Below are positions 18,301 through 27,776 of a DNA stretch of 64,000 nt, one piece after another (positions within the stretch are counted from its first letter, which is position 1; each line of letters begins with the position of its first letter). Made by a program: the position numbers and the translations under genes. This DNA is from DATJGF01 sp035495315 (GTDB lineage: Bacteria; Verrucomicrobiota; Verrucomicrobiia; Limisphaerales; UBA8199). Below the pieces are notes generated by a model. The model saw nothing but the letters and a program-made list of their open reading frames with translations. It was not told where the DNA came from and searched no databases. The stretch spans positions 3,835-67,834 of the forward strand of contig DATJGF010000121.1 in assembly GCA_035495315.1 (NCBI GenBank), in the 5' to 3' direction.

Positions 18301-18462
18301 CATTCCCCCGTACGGTTGGGCGACGTAGATGGTTGGAATGCCCAACGGGGGAAAGATGTCCCGAGGCATTCGGTAAATCGCCAAACCGGCTCCCAGGACG
18401 ACCGCCACGATCAAGACGATGACGGTTAGAGGTCGCCGCAGCGCGCTGGCAATCAAGTTCAT
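15319..18462 (-). CDS. RND efflux transporter permease (HAE1/AcrB-like)
   Basis: 1047 residues, normal for the family. Features: N-terminal helix (RRPLTVIVLIVAVVLGAGLA), porter domain start YGGMDPAQMEGYLTYYYEY, central helices with GALGAALTGLMVLLFLRDWR and the proton-relay region LGGLALAVGILVDEATVCIENI, and a matching second half (FMGAIMAVGVAVANAILLVTFAE). It is the proton-driven inner-membrane pump of the tripartite system. Its start overlaps the stop of the PadR gene (ATGA). The FFS/YYYEY porter sequence is closer to the multidrug/unknown-substrate group than to metal exporters, as the usual CzcA metal motif is absent. Confidence 0.95.
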   Translation of the reverse strand: MNLIASALRRPLTVIVLIVAVVLGAGLAIYRMPRDIFPPLGIPTIYVAQPYGGMDPAQMEGYLTYYYEYHFLYITGIEHVESKSIQGAALLKLQFHPGTDMSQAMSETVAYVNRARAFMPPGTVPPFVMRFDAGSVPVGTLVFSSSSRTVGEMQDLALNRVRPLFATLPGVSAPPPFGGSARSIIVNLKPERLRAYNMSPDEIVTAVTSANLISPSGNMLVAGKYPMVPLNAVVRNIKDLEGVAIRVGVFPTVYLRDVGQVIDGSDIVTSYALVDGRRTVYIPVTKRSNASTLSVVNLVKANLAKFQSVLPPDVRVSYEFDQSPYVTRAIGGLTLEGALGAALTGLMVLLFLRDWRSALIVVINIPLSLLGAVLALWLTGFTINIMTLGGLALAVGILVDEATVCIENIHTHLVRGASLGRAALEASTETAVPRLLAMLCILAIFSPTLFMAGAAKAMFLPLSLAVGFSMVVSYFLSSTLVPILSVWVLRGRATGHVRAEQGFARFQQHYGQVAQKFVHGRWVVLAAYLIVAAVVILLAGRRLGTEIFPQVDAGQIQLRFRAPTGTEIDRTEAIALQALDLIKGEVGPQNVAITLGFLGVHGPSYPINLIYLWNGGPEEGVLQVQLKPGTKMHIEHLKERLRSLFAEKLPNVSFSFEPSDIVSRVMSLGSPTPIEVAVTGQNLPADRAFAEQIKAKLQQISSLRDLQFGQALDYPTIDVHVDREKAGIMGVKEVDISRALVTATSSSRFVVPNYWADPNSGVSYQLQVQIPQAKMDSLEQARNLPVAQHENQSLLLRNVAAVSEGTAVGQYERYNMQRMVTLTANIQGADLGTVSKQVNAALQELGQPPAGITVAVRGQIVPLEQMLDGLRSGLLLAVVVMFLLLAANFQSLKLSLLVVSTAPAVIAGVVLILWLTGTTLNIQSFMGAIMAVGVAVANAILLVTFAERSRLSGASAQDAAVEAARTRLRPILMTSLAMIAGMVPMAIGLGEGAQQTAPLGRAVIGGLAVATVATLLVLPALFTLFQARAHRRSASLNPDDTATSPAT

Positions 18463-18788
18463 GTCCGATGACTCCCCTGCCCCAGCACCACTTCCCGATG
18501 CAGTTCTCTGATTTGCTCGCGAAGCACCTTCAAAACTTTGCGCCCTTCGGCGGTCAGCTGATAATCTTTGCGCGCTCGTGCCCCGCCGTTTGGGTCACAC
18601 TTGCCTTTAATCCAGCCCAGGCGCTCCATCCGGTTGAGCAATGGGTAGAGCGTGCCTGGACTCAGCTCGTAGCCGTGGCGGCGTAGTTCCAGCAAGATCC
18701 ATTGGCCATGGATGGGAGACTCACCTGCATGATACAGGATATGGGCCTTCCAAAACCCGAGAAGAATTTCCCGGGAAGCGGCTTTCAT
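18459..18788 (-). CDS. PadR-family transcriptional regulator
   Basis: 109 residues: EILLGFWKAHILYHAGESPIHGQWILLELRRHGYELSPGTLYPLLNRMERLGWI, then KDYQLTAEGRKVLKVLREQI. The HGYELSPGTLYPLLNRME core is the hallmark of PadR winged-helix repressors. ATG 18788 is chosen; a longer reading frame upstream has no homology-like sequence. It is the first gene of the efflux operon, its stop overlapping the permease start, so it most likely represses its own operon and is released by a pump substrate. A GTTATAAC palindrome (18789-18796) and GATATC lie directly upstream of the start and could belong to its operator. Confidence 0.92.
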   Translation of the reverse strand: MKAASREILLGFWKAHILYHAGESPIHGQWILLELRRHGYELSPGTLYPLLNRMERLGWIKGKCDPNGGARARKDYQLTAEGRKVLKVLREQIRELHREVVLGQGSHRT

Positions 18789-19017
18789 GTTATAACGAAG
18801 GGCGATATCGAAGAACGTAATTGTGCCCCAAAAGTTGTCAAGGGAAAGGCATTCAAAAAGCCGGAGCCGGCGGGACCGTGTTTGGACAAGTAGTTCAAGT
18901 CTCTGGCTGGCAGGGCTCTGGCTGGATCGTGGCAATCCCGTGCCAATCATCTTGCTTATGCATGGGGCCTGTCGATACTGTATATAAGGCATTTGATGAT
19001 TCCTGGGAACCAAAGCC

Positions 19018-21573
19018 ATGCCTGAGAAAAGCGCCAATCACGCTGTTGATCATGGCCGGACAGTGGGCTTACCCGACTACCACGTCATGGTCCTACTGGT
19101 CGATGACCAGGCCCTCGTCTGCGAGGCGGTCCGGCGCGCCTTGGCCAATCAAGCCGATATCGATTTCCATTATTGCGCAGACGCGCGCGAAGCCCTGGCC
19201 GTTGCCAATCAAATTAAACCAACGGTCATACTCCAGGACCTGGTGATGCCGGGGATCGACGGCCTGACCCTCTTAAATCAATATCGCGCGAATCCCGGCA
19301 CAAAAGATATCCCCATTATCGTCCTGTCTACCAATGAGAACCCCCAAGTCAAGGGGCAGGCCTTCGCGCTCGGTGCCAACGATTACCTGGTCAAGTTGCC
19401 GGACAAAATCGAGCTGATTGCCCGCATTCGCTATCATTCGAAGGCCTTCCTCAACGTATTGCAGCGTGATGCCGCCTACCGGGCGTTGCGTGAGAGTCAG
19501 CAGCAGTTGATTGAAAGCAATGCCGCACTCATCTCGCTGAACCAACGGCTGGAGGAGGCAACGCTGGCGAAGTCGCAGTTTCTCGCCAACATGAGCCATG
19601 AGATTCGCACGCCGATGAATGGGGTACTTGGAATGACGGCCTTGCTGCTGGATACAGAACTGACAGACGAACAAAGAGACTATGTCGAGGCAACACGCAG
19701 CAGCGCTGACGCCCTGCTGACGATCATCAACGACATCCTGGATTTTTCAAAAATTGAGTCCGGCAAACTCGAACTCGAGAACCATCCCTTCGAGCTTCAT
19801 ACCTGTATCGAAGAGGTGCTCGACTTGCTCGCGGGAAAAGCTGCTGAAAAAAACCTGGACCTGGCTTATGTCGTTGATGACGCCATTCCCAAGCTGCTGG
19901 TGAGCGATGTGACGCGGCTGCGTCAAATCCTGGTTAATTTGGTCGGTAATGCGGTCAAATTCACCCCTCAAGGCGAGGTGGTTATCGAGGTCGTTCCCGC
20001 AAGCCGCTCCCCGCGATCCATAAACCCGGGTCAAAAGCAGGATACGGAGTTCCTGCGACATCCCGAGGAATGGTTATTGCACTTTTCCGTACGCGACACT
20101 GGGATTGGCATTCCGCTGGATAAACAAAGCCGGCTGTTTAAATCGTTTCAGCAAGTGGACGCCTCGACGACGCGCCACTATGGTGGCACCGGCCTGGGTT
20201 TGGCCATTTCCAAACGGCTGGCGGAATTGCTTGGCGGTAAAATTTGGGTGGATAGTGACGCTGGGAAAGGGGCGACATTTCATTTCACAATTTTGGCGAG
20301 TGCTGGGACAGGCGGCGCTCCACCGCCCTGGCAAGGCCCACAGCCGCAGCTCGCCGGCAAGCGCCTGCTGTTGATTGAAGATAATCCCACTAACCGCAGG
20401 ATCGTAACCTTTCGTGCCAGCCAGTGGGGCATGTCGGTGGAAACCGCGGTTAACGGACGGGACGCGCTTCGGCTCCTGAGCCAGAACAAACCGGACGTCG
20501 CCATAGTTGATGTGCAATTGCCTGATACCGACGGGCTCGGGCTAGCCAATGGGATTCGCCAACAACAAGGGGCCAACTTGCCACTGTTGCTGCTCTCCTC
20601 GGCTCGCTTACGGAGCGACGACCCGCGGCCGGCGGAACTCGGGGCATCGGTTTACATTCATAAACCGATTCGTCCGGCGCAGTTGCTCGATGCTCTTTGT
20701 CGCGCGATGAGCATCCAACTGCAGCGCGAGAAAAAAGCGCCGGTCTCCCCTGCCCTGGATTCGAACCTGGCGCGTCGTTTGCCACTACGTTTGCTGCTGG
20801 CCGACGATAACCCGATTAACCAGAAAGTTGGGCTAAGTGTGCTCCAAAAGCTAGGTTACCGCGCCGATCTGGCCAATAACGGCCTCGAGGTGCTGAAGGC
20901 GCTGGAACAAAAAGTATACGACCTGCTCTTTTTGGATGTTCAAATGCCCGAAATGGACGGCCTCGAAACCGCCCGTCAAATCTGCCGCCGCTGGCCACCC
21001 GAACGCCGACCTTGCATCATTGCCATGACCGGCAACGCCTTAATGGGGGACCGGGAAAAGTGCCTTGCCGCAGGCATGGATGATTATATCTCCAAACCGG
21101 TTCGCATCGCTGAGTTGCAGTCCGCGCTCGAACGTTGGGGTCCGTTAAAGAGCCGTAGGTCTGATACGACGCAGATGGGACGAAAACCAAACGATGACCT
21201 GCTCGATCAAAGTCTGCTCACAGAATTGCGCACGATGCCGGCCGCGGACGGCATCAGCATGCTACAAGAATTGGTCGATCTATTCCTGCAAGGAGCGCCC
21301 GAACGGCTCACGCAGATCAGCCAATCTCTGCAAGACCCTGCTAAACTCGCTTTTTATGCTCAATCCCTCAAAAGCATGAGCGTAAACCTCGGCGCCAAAC
21401 GTATTACTCAACTGTCACAGCGACTTGAGGATTTGGCGAGTTCTGGCAATGTCACGGAGGCCCCTACCGTGCTGCTCGAGCTTCAATCCACATATAACCG
21501 CACAAGGTCCCAATTATTGGCATTGCTACCGGAGCAGCCAGGGTCGCCCCCCGGCCCGTGCGGCATCATTTAA
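19018..21573 (+). CDS. hybrid sensor kinase: REC-HisKA-HATPase-REC-REC-degenerate HPt
   Basis: 851 residues, no membrane segment, so cytoplasmic. Domains: REC1 (about 23-140, Asp74 in LQDLVMPGIDG, Lys126), linker coil, HisKA (His194 in FLANMSHEIRTPMNG), HATPase (ILVNLVGNAVKFT, DTGIGIP, GGTGLGLAISKRL), REC2 (about 450-570, Asp in IVDVQLPDTDG), REC3 (about 590-710, Asp in FLDVQMPEMDG, Lys in ISKPVR) and a C-terminal HPt-like helical domain. In the HPt the phospho-accepting His is Gln782 (AQSLKSMS in place of AHSLKGSS), so it should not accept phosphate. An N-terminal receiver means the kinase is itself driven by another phosphodonor. ATG 19018 matches the start of the receiver domain. Confidence 0.93.
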   Translation: MPEKSANHAVDHGRTVGLPDYHVMVLLVDDQALVCEAVRRALANQADIDFHYCADAREALAVANQIKPTVILQDLVMPGIDGLTLLNQYRANPGTKDIPIIVLSTNENPQVKGQAFALGANDYLVKLPDKIELIARIRYHSKAFLNVLQRDAAYRALRESQQQLIESNAALISLNQRLEEATLAKSQFLANMSHEIRTPMNGVLGMTALLLDTELTDEQRDYVEATRSSADALLTIINDILDFSKIESGKLELENHPFELHTCIEEVLDLLAGKAAEKNLDLAYVVDDAIPKLLVSDVTRLRQILVNLVGNAVKFTPQGEVVIEVVPASRSPRSINPGQKQDTEFLRHPEEWLLHFSVRDTGIGIPLDKQSRLFKSFQQVDASTTRHYGGTGLGLAISKRLAELLGGKIWVDSDAGKGATFHFTILASAGTGGAPPPWQGPQPQLAGKRLLLIEDNPTNRRIVTFRASQWGMSVETAVNGRDALRLLSQNKPDVAIVDVQLPDTDGLGLANGIRQQQGANLPLLLLSSARLRSDDPRPAELGASVYIHKPIRPAQLLDALCRAMSIQLQREKKAPVSPALDSNLARRLPLRLLLADDNPINQKVGLSVLQKLGYRADLANNGLEVLKALEQKVYDLLFLDVQMPEMDGLETARQICRRWPPERRPCIIAMTGNALMGDREKCLAAGMDDYISKPVRIAELQSALERWGPLKSRRSDTTQMGRKPNDDLLDQSLLTELRTMPAADGISMLQELVDLFLQGAPERLTQISQSLQDPAKLAFYAQSLKSMSVNLGAKRITQLSQRLEDLASSGNVTEAPTVLLELQSTYNRTRSQLLALLPEQPGSPPGPCGII

Positions 21574-21609
21574 CGTCTTCAGCTTGCATCAACCTGGGGC
21601 CTAGCCAAG

Positions 21610-22563
21610 ATGCCACTTAAGCCAGACCGTCTCAGCTACGGCGACACTATTGGTGTGGTCGCCCCCGCCAGTGCGCCGGTTGATGCGAAAAACATCGAGC
21701 GCGGCCTGGCAGTTTTGGAAGCCCTAGGCTTCAAACCTAAACCTGCCAGTAACCTTCGTAAGCGCTGGGGTTTTCTCGCCGGTTCTGATCGCGACCGCGC
21801 GGATGACCTGATGCGCATGTTCGCTGACCGGAAGGTGAAAGCCATTCTCTGCCTTCGCGGTGGCTATGGCACCGCTCGTTTGCTCTCGATGCTCGATTAC
21901 TCGCTGATCCGGTCCAGGCCCAAAATATTTATCGGCTATAGCGATGTCACATCCTTGCATTGCGCATTTCTAGAAAAGGCGCAGATGCTGTCGTTTCACG
22001 GTCCCATGTTGAATTCAGATTTCATCAAAAGGCAAATACCCGCTTTCACGCTCCAGAGCTTTCTTCGAACACTCATGCAACCTAATCCGGCGGGGAGCAT
22101 TCAACAGGGGTACAACAGGCGAACTGTTGAGGTGCTGCATCGCGGCGTTGCATCGGGGCCTCTGATTGGGGGTAATCTTTCGATCCTCTGCGCCAGCCTG
22201 GGAACCCCCTACCAGCCATCTTTCCGCGGCAAAATCCTATTCTTTGAAGACTTGCAAGAGGTGCCCTACCGGTTTGATCGGATGTTAACCCAGTTATTGA
22301 ACGCGGGTCTGCTACAGCAACTGGTCGGTATTGCAATTGGCATCAATAAAAACTGTGCTGACCCCAAGGCAAAGAGAGCCAAGGAGTATAGACAGTCGCT
22401 TCGGGACGTCCTAAACGAGCGCCTGCTCTCGCTGAAAATCCCTATTGTTTCGGGGCTACCTTTCGGACATGTGCCTGCCAACGCGACCTTCCCAATAGGA
22501 GCGATGGCGACACTGGATGCAGAAGGCGGGGACTTGATTATTACAGAATCAGCTGTGAAATAA
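21610..22563 (+). CDS. ldcA: LD-carboxypeptidase (S66 family)
   Basis: 317 residues, typical of muramoyltetrapeptide carboxypeptidase. Diagnostic sites: GDTIGVVAPASAP at the N-terminus, AILCLRGGYGTARLL, the nucleophile Ser in FIGYSDVTSLH, FHGPM, GPLIGGNLSILCASLGTP, and the C-terminal His in GLPFGHVPANATFPIG. The enzyme removes the terminal D-Ala from murein tetrapeptides during peptidoglycan recycling. No signal peptide is visible, consistent with a cytoplasmic enzyme. It is separated from the hybrid kinase by 36 bp on the same strand and may share its transcript. Confidence 0.95.
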   Translation: MPLKPDRLSYGDTIGVVAPASAPVDAKNIERGLAVLEALGFKPKPASNLRKRWGFLAGSDRDRADDLMRMFADRKVKAILCLRGGYGTARLLSMLDYSLIRSRPKIFIGYSDVTSLHCAFLEKAQMLSFHGPMLNSDFIKRQIPAFTLQSFLRTLMQPNPAGSIQQGYNRRTVEVLHRGVASGPLIGGNLSILCASLGTPYQPSFRGKILFFEDLQEVPYRFDRMLTQLLNAGLLQQLVGIAIGINKNCADPKAKRAKEYRQSLRDVLNERLLSLKIPIVSGLPFGHVPANATFPIGAMATLDAEGGDLIITESAVK

Positions 22564-22642
22564 CCACTTGCAACGTTTGAAGCACAGTGTTTAACCTCCT
22601 GCGCTTGTCATCACACACTCCTTCGATTACTCTTACGCTGTG

Positions 22643-25600
22643 ATGTCCCATAGTTTTGCGGGCCGCGGCGGGGCGCTGGTCGCGGCTTGCCTGTTGGTGG
22701 CGGTTGTTTCTTCGGCTGCCAAACCTATCCACTTGCGCAATCAAACCATTTCCCCTGAGACACTTGGCCCTTCTGTAGCACCTCAGGCTTTATCCTCTTC
22801 TGGAACCGTTTCTGGATTGTATTTGATTCAATTTCGGATCCCTCCAGACAGTTCAGCCCGAGGGCAACTTGCCGCGGCTGGGGTGGACCTGCTGCATTAT
22901 GTGCCGGAGGATACGTTTGTGGCTCGTTGCCGTAATGTGCGGCTAGCTCAACTCACGGCTATGCCTTTTGTGGAGTGGGTGGGCGAGTATCGGCCGGAGC
23001 ACAAAGTACATCCAGCCGTACGAAACGTTGCCAAATCAAAACTGGCAGGTGCTGGAAATGTTGGAGTCACTGTCCTGCTCGCGCCGCGGGTTACTGCGGG
23101 AGAGGTTGCGAGCGCCCGACATGCATTCGGCGCGCTCCAACAGGAATCTGTACTGCGAGCCGGAACAATACTTCGCGGGGAGATTAATGCGTCGCAATTG
23201 AACATCCTCGCGGGGTCACCAACAGTGCTTTGGATCGAACCAGCGCCGAAAATGAAAATCTTTGACGAAGTCTCCTCAAAGATTGTCGCCGGCGACGGGG
23301 GCGCGCAGAAGCTGCTAACCCAGCAACTGGGCTTTGACGGTGCCGGAGTGAAAGTAGCAGTTGCCGACACGGGTCTGAACAATGGGGATGCTGGTACGAT
23401 GCACCCGGACTTGTTAGGCCGCACTCCGACCTTTTTCTATTACGGCAACCTGACCGATGCTGCGGATGAGCATAGCCATGGCACGCACGTGGCTGGCATC
23501 ATTGCCGGCAACGGAGCTACTGGAGAAGTCGACGACAATGGCGCGCTGTACGGACTCGGAGTTGCGCCAGGTGCCAGCATCATTGCGCAACGCATTTTCG
23601 ATGCTGCCGGCAACGAGCAATTGCCGCCGAGTTTCGAAAAGATGACTCGGGACGCCAAGCGCGCCGGCGCCGATGTCGGTTCGAATAGTTGGGGCGACGA
23701 TACTCAAGGCCGCTACGACGTAAGCGCAATGGAATTTGATGAATTAGTCCGCGACGCCGATGCTCTCACGCTAGGCGACCAGCAATACATCCTGGAATTC
23801 TCGGCCGGCAACGCCGGGCCTGGCTCGCAGACTATCGGCAGCCCGGCCGTCGCTAAAAATGTTATCGCGACTGGCGCTAGCGAAAATGATCGCGAGGATT
23901 TCATTATTTACGCCGACGGCCCGGAGGTACTGGCCGATTTTTCGAGTCGCGGTCCTTGTGAGGATGGGCGCATCAAACCAGATCTGGTAGCGCCGGGCAC
24001 ATGGATTTCCTCGCTGCAATCGGCTTCAGCAACGGATCTTTACGCCTGGTCACCGATCGACGCTTACTACCAATACCAGGGTGGGACCAGCCAGGCCGGG
24101 CCGCATGCATCAGGTGCTGCCGCGGTTTTCGTCCAATACTACCGGCAAACGCATGCCAACGCGACGCCCTCGCCGGCAATGGTGAAAGCTGCGCTGATCA
24201 ATTCAGCGACAGAGCTGGATGAGACTTTCGGGAATGACCCCGTCCCTAACATGGCTGAAGGCTGGGGACGTCTGGATCTGGTATCGCTGTTCGATCCGTC
24301 GCTCAAATTCATCTATATCGATCAGACGACACCCTTGACCAATAGCCAGGTTTTCGAGCAGCGCGTCCTAATTGATGACCCGACGCAACCACTCAAAATC
24401 ACGCTGGCCTATACGGACGTCGCGGGATTCCCCGGCGCCAGCCAGGCACTCGTCAATGATCTCGATCTGGAGGTGGTTGGGCCGGATGGCATCCTGTATC
24501 GCGGCAATCAGTTCCTGGAGGGTGAGTCGATTCCGAATCCACCTGCCCCGGACAAAATCAATAACGTTGAAGGTGTTTATTTGTTCGCCCCTTTTGCGGG
24601 CGAGTACATCGTCCGCGTCCGCGCGAGCAGTGTCGTTCAGGATGCGCGCCAGGATACCCCAGCTATAGATCAGGATTTTGCGTTGGTTATTTCCGGGGTG
24701 ATGGCGTCGCCGGGTGTCGGCTCTATCAATCTGGACCGTGGGTCTTACACCGCACCCGATCGGATAAAAGTTGTCGTCATCGATACAGACCAGGCGGGAC
24801 AACCCTCTGTGACCGTAAAAGCCCAAAGCACGACGGAGACGAATCTCGAAATCTTTTCTCTTACCGCAGCGACTACCAGCGGCGTGTTTACAGGCACAGT
24901 CGTTACTGCGGTCGGCCCAGCAACGTCTGATGGCCGACTCCAGGTCGCCCACGGTGACGCGATTCAGATTAGTTATTTCGATGTCTCCGGAAATGCGACC
25001 CGTTCGGCGACAGCCCGGGCCGACCTGGTTCCCCCGGTGCTTACGAGTGTGTTGGCGAAAAACAGCTTTGGCGTGGTAAACCTTACCTGGACGTCAGATG
25101 AGCCCGCGACCGCAATTGTGCGCTTTGGGACCAATGCAGCTCTCAGCGCCCTGACCTCGGCGGTTACTAATTCTTTTCTAACGACCGATCATTCGGTCGA
25201 TCTGGCTGGCCTCATTCCGGGCCAATTGTATTATTTTTACGTAGTCTCCGCCGATGAGGCAGGCAACACCGCGACCAACTCCAATGGCGGAACGCTCTAT
25301 TCATTCACTGTAGCCATTGCCCCGACAGTGCTCTTGATAGATGAATACCAGGATAGCTTTTTCGGAGCGCCTCCGCTTGGCGGTTGGACCGATCCGCTCG
25401 ACCAGGTCGGTGTGTCTTACGATGTTTGGGATGCCGGAACCCTCGGGCCGCCGACACTCACCAATCTCATGCCATACCGAGCGGTAATCTGGCGCGTGCC
25501 TGAACTATTCGGCGGCTGGAGCGCGGACGAAATGCTGGCAATCAGCAATTACCTTCACAGCGGCGGCGCACTGATGGTTGCGTCGATGGAAATTCTGTCT

Positions 25601-27730
25601 CGGCTTGAAACGGCGGGAGCGACAGATTTCATCCAAAATGTGCTGCAAGTCGACTCTTACCTAACGGACGAAAGCGGCAGCACGGGAGCCGCTGAGATCA
25701 TCGGACTCCCCGATGCCCCAATCGGGACAGGGCTCGACATCGTTATGGATTACTCGCCTTACGACGCGATTTGGGGCGGCCTGCTTGGACCTGACCTTTC
25801 CGATATTATTTTGCCCAGCACCAACGCCACCACCATTCTGCAGAACGATGCCGGTGACAACGTCGGATTGTGCTGGCCGGGTATTGGCCGAACGGCCCCG
25901 GGGCGGCTGGTCTTTCTCTCCTTTGCGTTCGACGCGGCTCCGATGGACAATGGTGTTAATGATCGGGTGAACTTATTGCGGAACATCCTGGCATTCCTGG
26001 TACCCGGAGCGCCGGGGTTGCCCAGCCTGACGTTAGACTCACCTGCTTATGGTCTGCCGTCCAAGGTAACGGTCCAATTAGGCGATGCTGATCTTGCAGG
26101 AGCAGGCACGATCATCGCCAATGCCTGGAGCACTACACAAACAGCACCGATCACGTTTACGCTGACTGAGACCGGACGACGGGGGCTGTTCAGCGGGACA
26201 TTCGATGTCATTGCTGCGACAAATTCAGCTGTCAGCGGCAAAGTGCGCGCGCAGAATGGCGACACGCTGCAAGTTCAATATGTCAATAGTACGATCGGCC
26301 TGACGCTCACTGCGACGGCTCAGATCGATACCAGCCCGCCGCAAATTCTGGATGTTGTCTCTGACCCGGATTATCAGCAGGCTGCAATTTATTGGGATAC
26401 TTCCGAAGCGACGGATGCGCTGGTGCAGTTTGGTGAATCGCCGGGATTCCTCAATCGCTCAGCCTATGATGGCACGCCCGGCACCTTCCACGCCGTAACC
26501 TTATCAGGGTTGATCCCGAACAAGGTTTACTATTTCCAAGTGGTCAGCCGCGACGTGGCCGGAAATACCGCGCTCGATAATAACCACGGCACTTTGTATA
26601 ACTTCAAAACACTGCTGCCGCTCTTGCCGCCCTGGTCGGATAATATGGACAAAGGAATCGGCGACTGGAGTGTTTATACGCCGCCTGATAGTCAGGTCGA
26701 ATGGACCCTGGGCGTGCCTGATAACGGGGCGGTAACTGAAGCCCACTCGCCTCCCAACGCGTGGGGCAGCAATCTCAACGGCGATTCCATCGACACGGCA
26801 GAATCGTTCCTGATCAGCCCGGCGGTTTTCCTCACTAACGGCACTTCGGCAACTCTGACATTCTGGCACTGGTATGATTTCACCGACCCGAACGGCAATG
26901 ACATTATTAACTTCGGCGAGGTGGACATTTTGACGAACAACAGCGCGACGACGATTCCACTGGCTCAATACAGCGACGCCTCAGGCGATTGGATAGAGGA
27001 ACAGATAGACCTGACACCTTTCCTCGGGCAAATCGTGTATATCGCATGGCATTACGTGCTGTTTTCGATCGACACCGGGCCGCGGCCGGGATGGCTGGTA
27101 GACGATGTCTCCATTACCGTATCCACTACTCAAAAGGGAACGGTGCGGATTACCAACAACCTGGCGCAGACCACTTATGTGCTAAGTGGGCCCCTTTCGC
27201 TGCAAGGCAAGGGTCTCGGAACAGTTATCACCAATGCCGCCCCCGGGCAGTACATCCTCGAATTCGCTGACGTGCCCTACTATTTAACTCCGACGCCGCA
27301 AACGAACACGCTGCCACCAGGAGGCACGATCTTGTTGCAGGGCAACTATAAATTCCCAGACGCCAACACGAATGGAATCTCTGATCTCTGGGAAACCAAT
27401 TATTTCGGCACGGTTTCCCCCACTCGCACGCAATTGACCGACACGGACGGTGATGGCATGACGGATTATGCCGAATTCATAGCGGGCACCAACCCCAACG
27501 ATTCTCAGTCCAACTTGCGCATTACCGATCAAGTCCAAACCGGCAGCACCGTGCGCCTGGAATGGACCTCAACCCCAGGGCGGGCGTACTGCGTCTTTGG
27601 AAGCGCGGATGGGATTACGTGGTCGGCCATATCCGCATGGTTGCAGGCGACTAGCACGTCGATGAGTTATACCCTGCCACTGTCCAGCCCCGGTGGTCCG
27701 TATTTGTACCGCATCGAGGTGCGGCCATAG
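22643..27730 (+). CDS. giant secreted subtilisin-like (S8) protease with FN3 and jelly-roll modules
   Basis: 1695 residues. Signal peptide at the start (LVAACLLVAVVSSAA), an inhibitor/propeptide-like region to about 200, then an S8 catalytic domain with Asp in VAVADTGLNN, His in HSHGTHVAGIIAG and Ser in GGTSQAGPHASG. After it come a P-domain/PPC-like module (VNDLDLEVVGPDG), a FN3 unit ending in GQLYYFYVVSADEAGNT, a unique domain with VLLIDEYQD, a second FN3 (VYYFQVVSRDVAGNT), a MAM/jelly-roll module (PPWSDNMDKGIGDW to WLVDDVSI), a calcium-binding type 3 repeat (DTDGDGMTDYAEFIAGTNP) and an end domain (YLYRIEVRP). All triad residues are present, so it should be an active exported protease. ATG 22643 and GTG 22640 are equally possible starts. 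Confidence 0.93.
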   Translation: MSHSFAGRGGALVAACLLVAVVSSAAKPIHLRNQTISPETLGPSVAPQALSSSGTVSGLYLIQFRIPPDSSARGQLAAAGVDLLHYVPEDTFVARCRNVRLAQLTAMPFVEWVGEYRPEHKVHPAVRNVAKSKLAGAGNVGVTVLLAPRVTAGEVASARHAFGALQQESVLRAGTILRGEINASQLNILAGSPTVLWIEPAPKMKIFDEVSSKIVAGDGGAQKLLTQQLGFDGAGVKVAVADTGLNNGDAGTMHPDLLGRTPTFFYYGNLTDAADEHSHGTHVAGIIAGNGATGEVDDNGALYGLGVAPGASIIAQRIFDAAGNEQLPPSFEKMTRDAKRAGADVGSNSWGDDTQGRYDVSAMEFDELVRDADALTLGDQQYILEFSAGNAGPGSQTIGSPAVAKNVIATGASENDREDFIIYADGPEVLADFSSRGPCEDGRIKPDLVAPGTWISSLQSASATDLYAWSPIDAYYQYQGGTSQAGPHASGAAAVFVQYYRQTHANATPSPAMVKAALINSATELDETFGNDPVPNMAEGWGRLDLVSLFDPSLKFIYIDQTTPLTNSQVFEQRVLIDDPTQPLKITLAYTDVAGFPGASQALVNDLDLEVVGPDGILYRGNQFLEGESIPNPPAPDKINNVEGVYLFAPFAGEYIVRVRASSVVQDARQDTPAIDQDFALVISGVMASPGVGSINLDRGSYTAPDRIKVVVIDTDQAGQPSVTVKAQSTTETNLEIFSLTAATTSGVFTGTVVTAVGPATSDGRLQVAHGDAIQISYFDVSGNATRSATARADLVPPVLTSVLAKNSFGVVNLTWTSDEPATAIVRFGTNAALSALTSAVTNSFLTTDHSVDLAGLIPGQLYYFYVVSADEAGNTATNSNGGTLYSFTVAIAPTVLLIDEYQDSFFGAPPLGGWTDPLDQVGVSYDVWDAGTLGPPTLTNLMPYRAVIWRVPELFGGWSADEMLAISNYLHSGGALMVASMEILSRLETAGATDFIQNVLQVDSYLTDESGSTGAAEIIGLPDAPIGTGLDIVMDYSPYDAIWGGLLGPDLSDIILPSTNATTILQNDAGDNVGLCWPGIGRTAPGRLVFLSFAFDAAPMDNGVNDRVNLLRNILAFLVPGAPGLPSLTLDSPAYGLPSKVTVQLGDADLAGAGTIIANAWSTTQTAPITFTLTETGRRGLFSGTFDVIAATNSAVSGKVRAQNGDTLQVQYVNSTIGLTLTATAQIDTSPPQILDVVSDPDYQQAAIYWDTSEATDALVQFGESPGFLNRSAYDGTPGTFHAVTLSGLIPNKVYYFQVVSRDVAGNTALDNNHGTLYNFKTLLPLLPPWSDNMDKGIGDWSVYTPPDSQVEWTLGVPDNGAVTEAHSPPNAWGSNLNGDSIDTAESFLISPAVFLTNGTSATLTFWHWYDFTDPNGNDIINFGEVDILTNNSATTIPLAQYSDASGDWIEEQIDLTPFLGQIVYIAWHYVLFSIDTGPRPGWLVDDVSITVSTTQKGTVRITNNLAQTTYVLSGPLSLQGKGLGTVITNAAPGQYILEFADVPYYLTPTPQTNTLPPGGTILLQGNYKFPDANTNGISDLWETNYFGTVSPTRTQLTDTDGDGMTDYAEFIAGTNPNDSQSNLRITDQVQTGSTVRLEWTSTPGRAYCVFGSADGITWSAISAWLQATSTSMSYTLPLSSPGGPYLYRIEVRP

Positions 27731-27776
27731 GAGGCTCGTAGTTGTTGATATCCCGCCGCGCAAACTGAAGACATGT

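Noticed and set aside
18952..18979. Possible promoter (TTGCTT, 16 bp, GATACT) ahead of the hybrid kinase
   Set aside because: Only partial matches to both boxes.
20745..20775. GGATTCGAACC, the complement of a tRNA T-arm word
   Set aside because: It is inside the hybrid kinase coding sequence and no acceptor stem or anticodon arm can be built around it.
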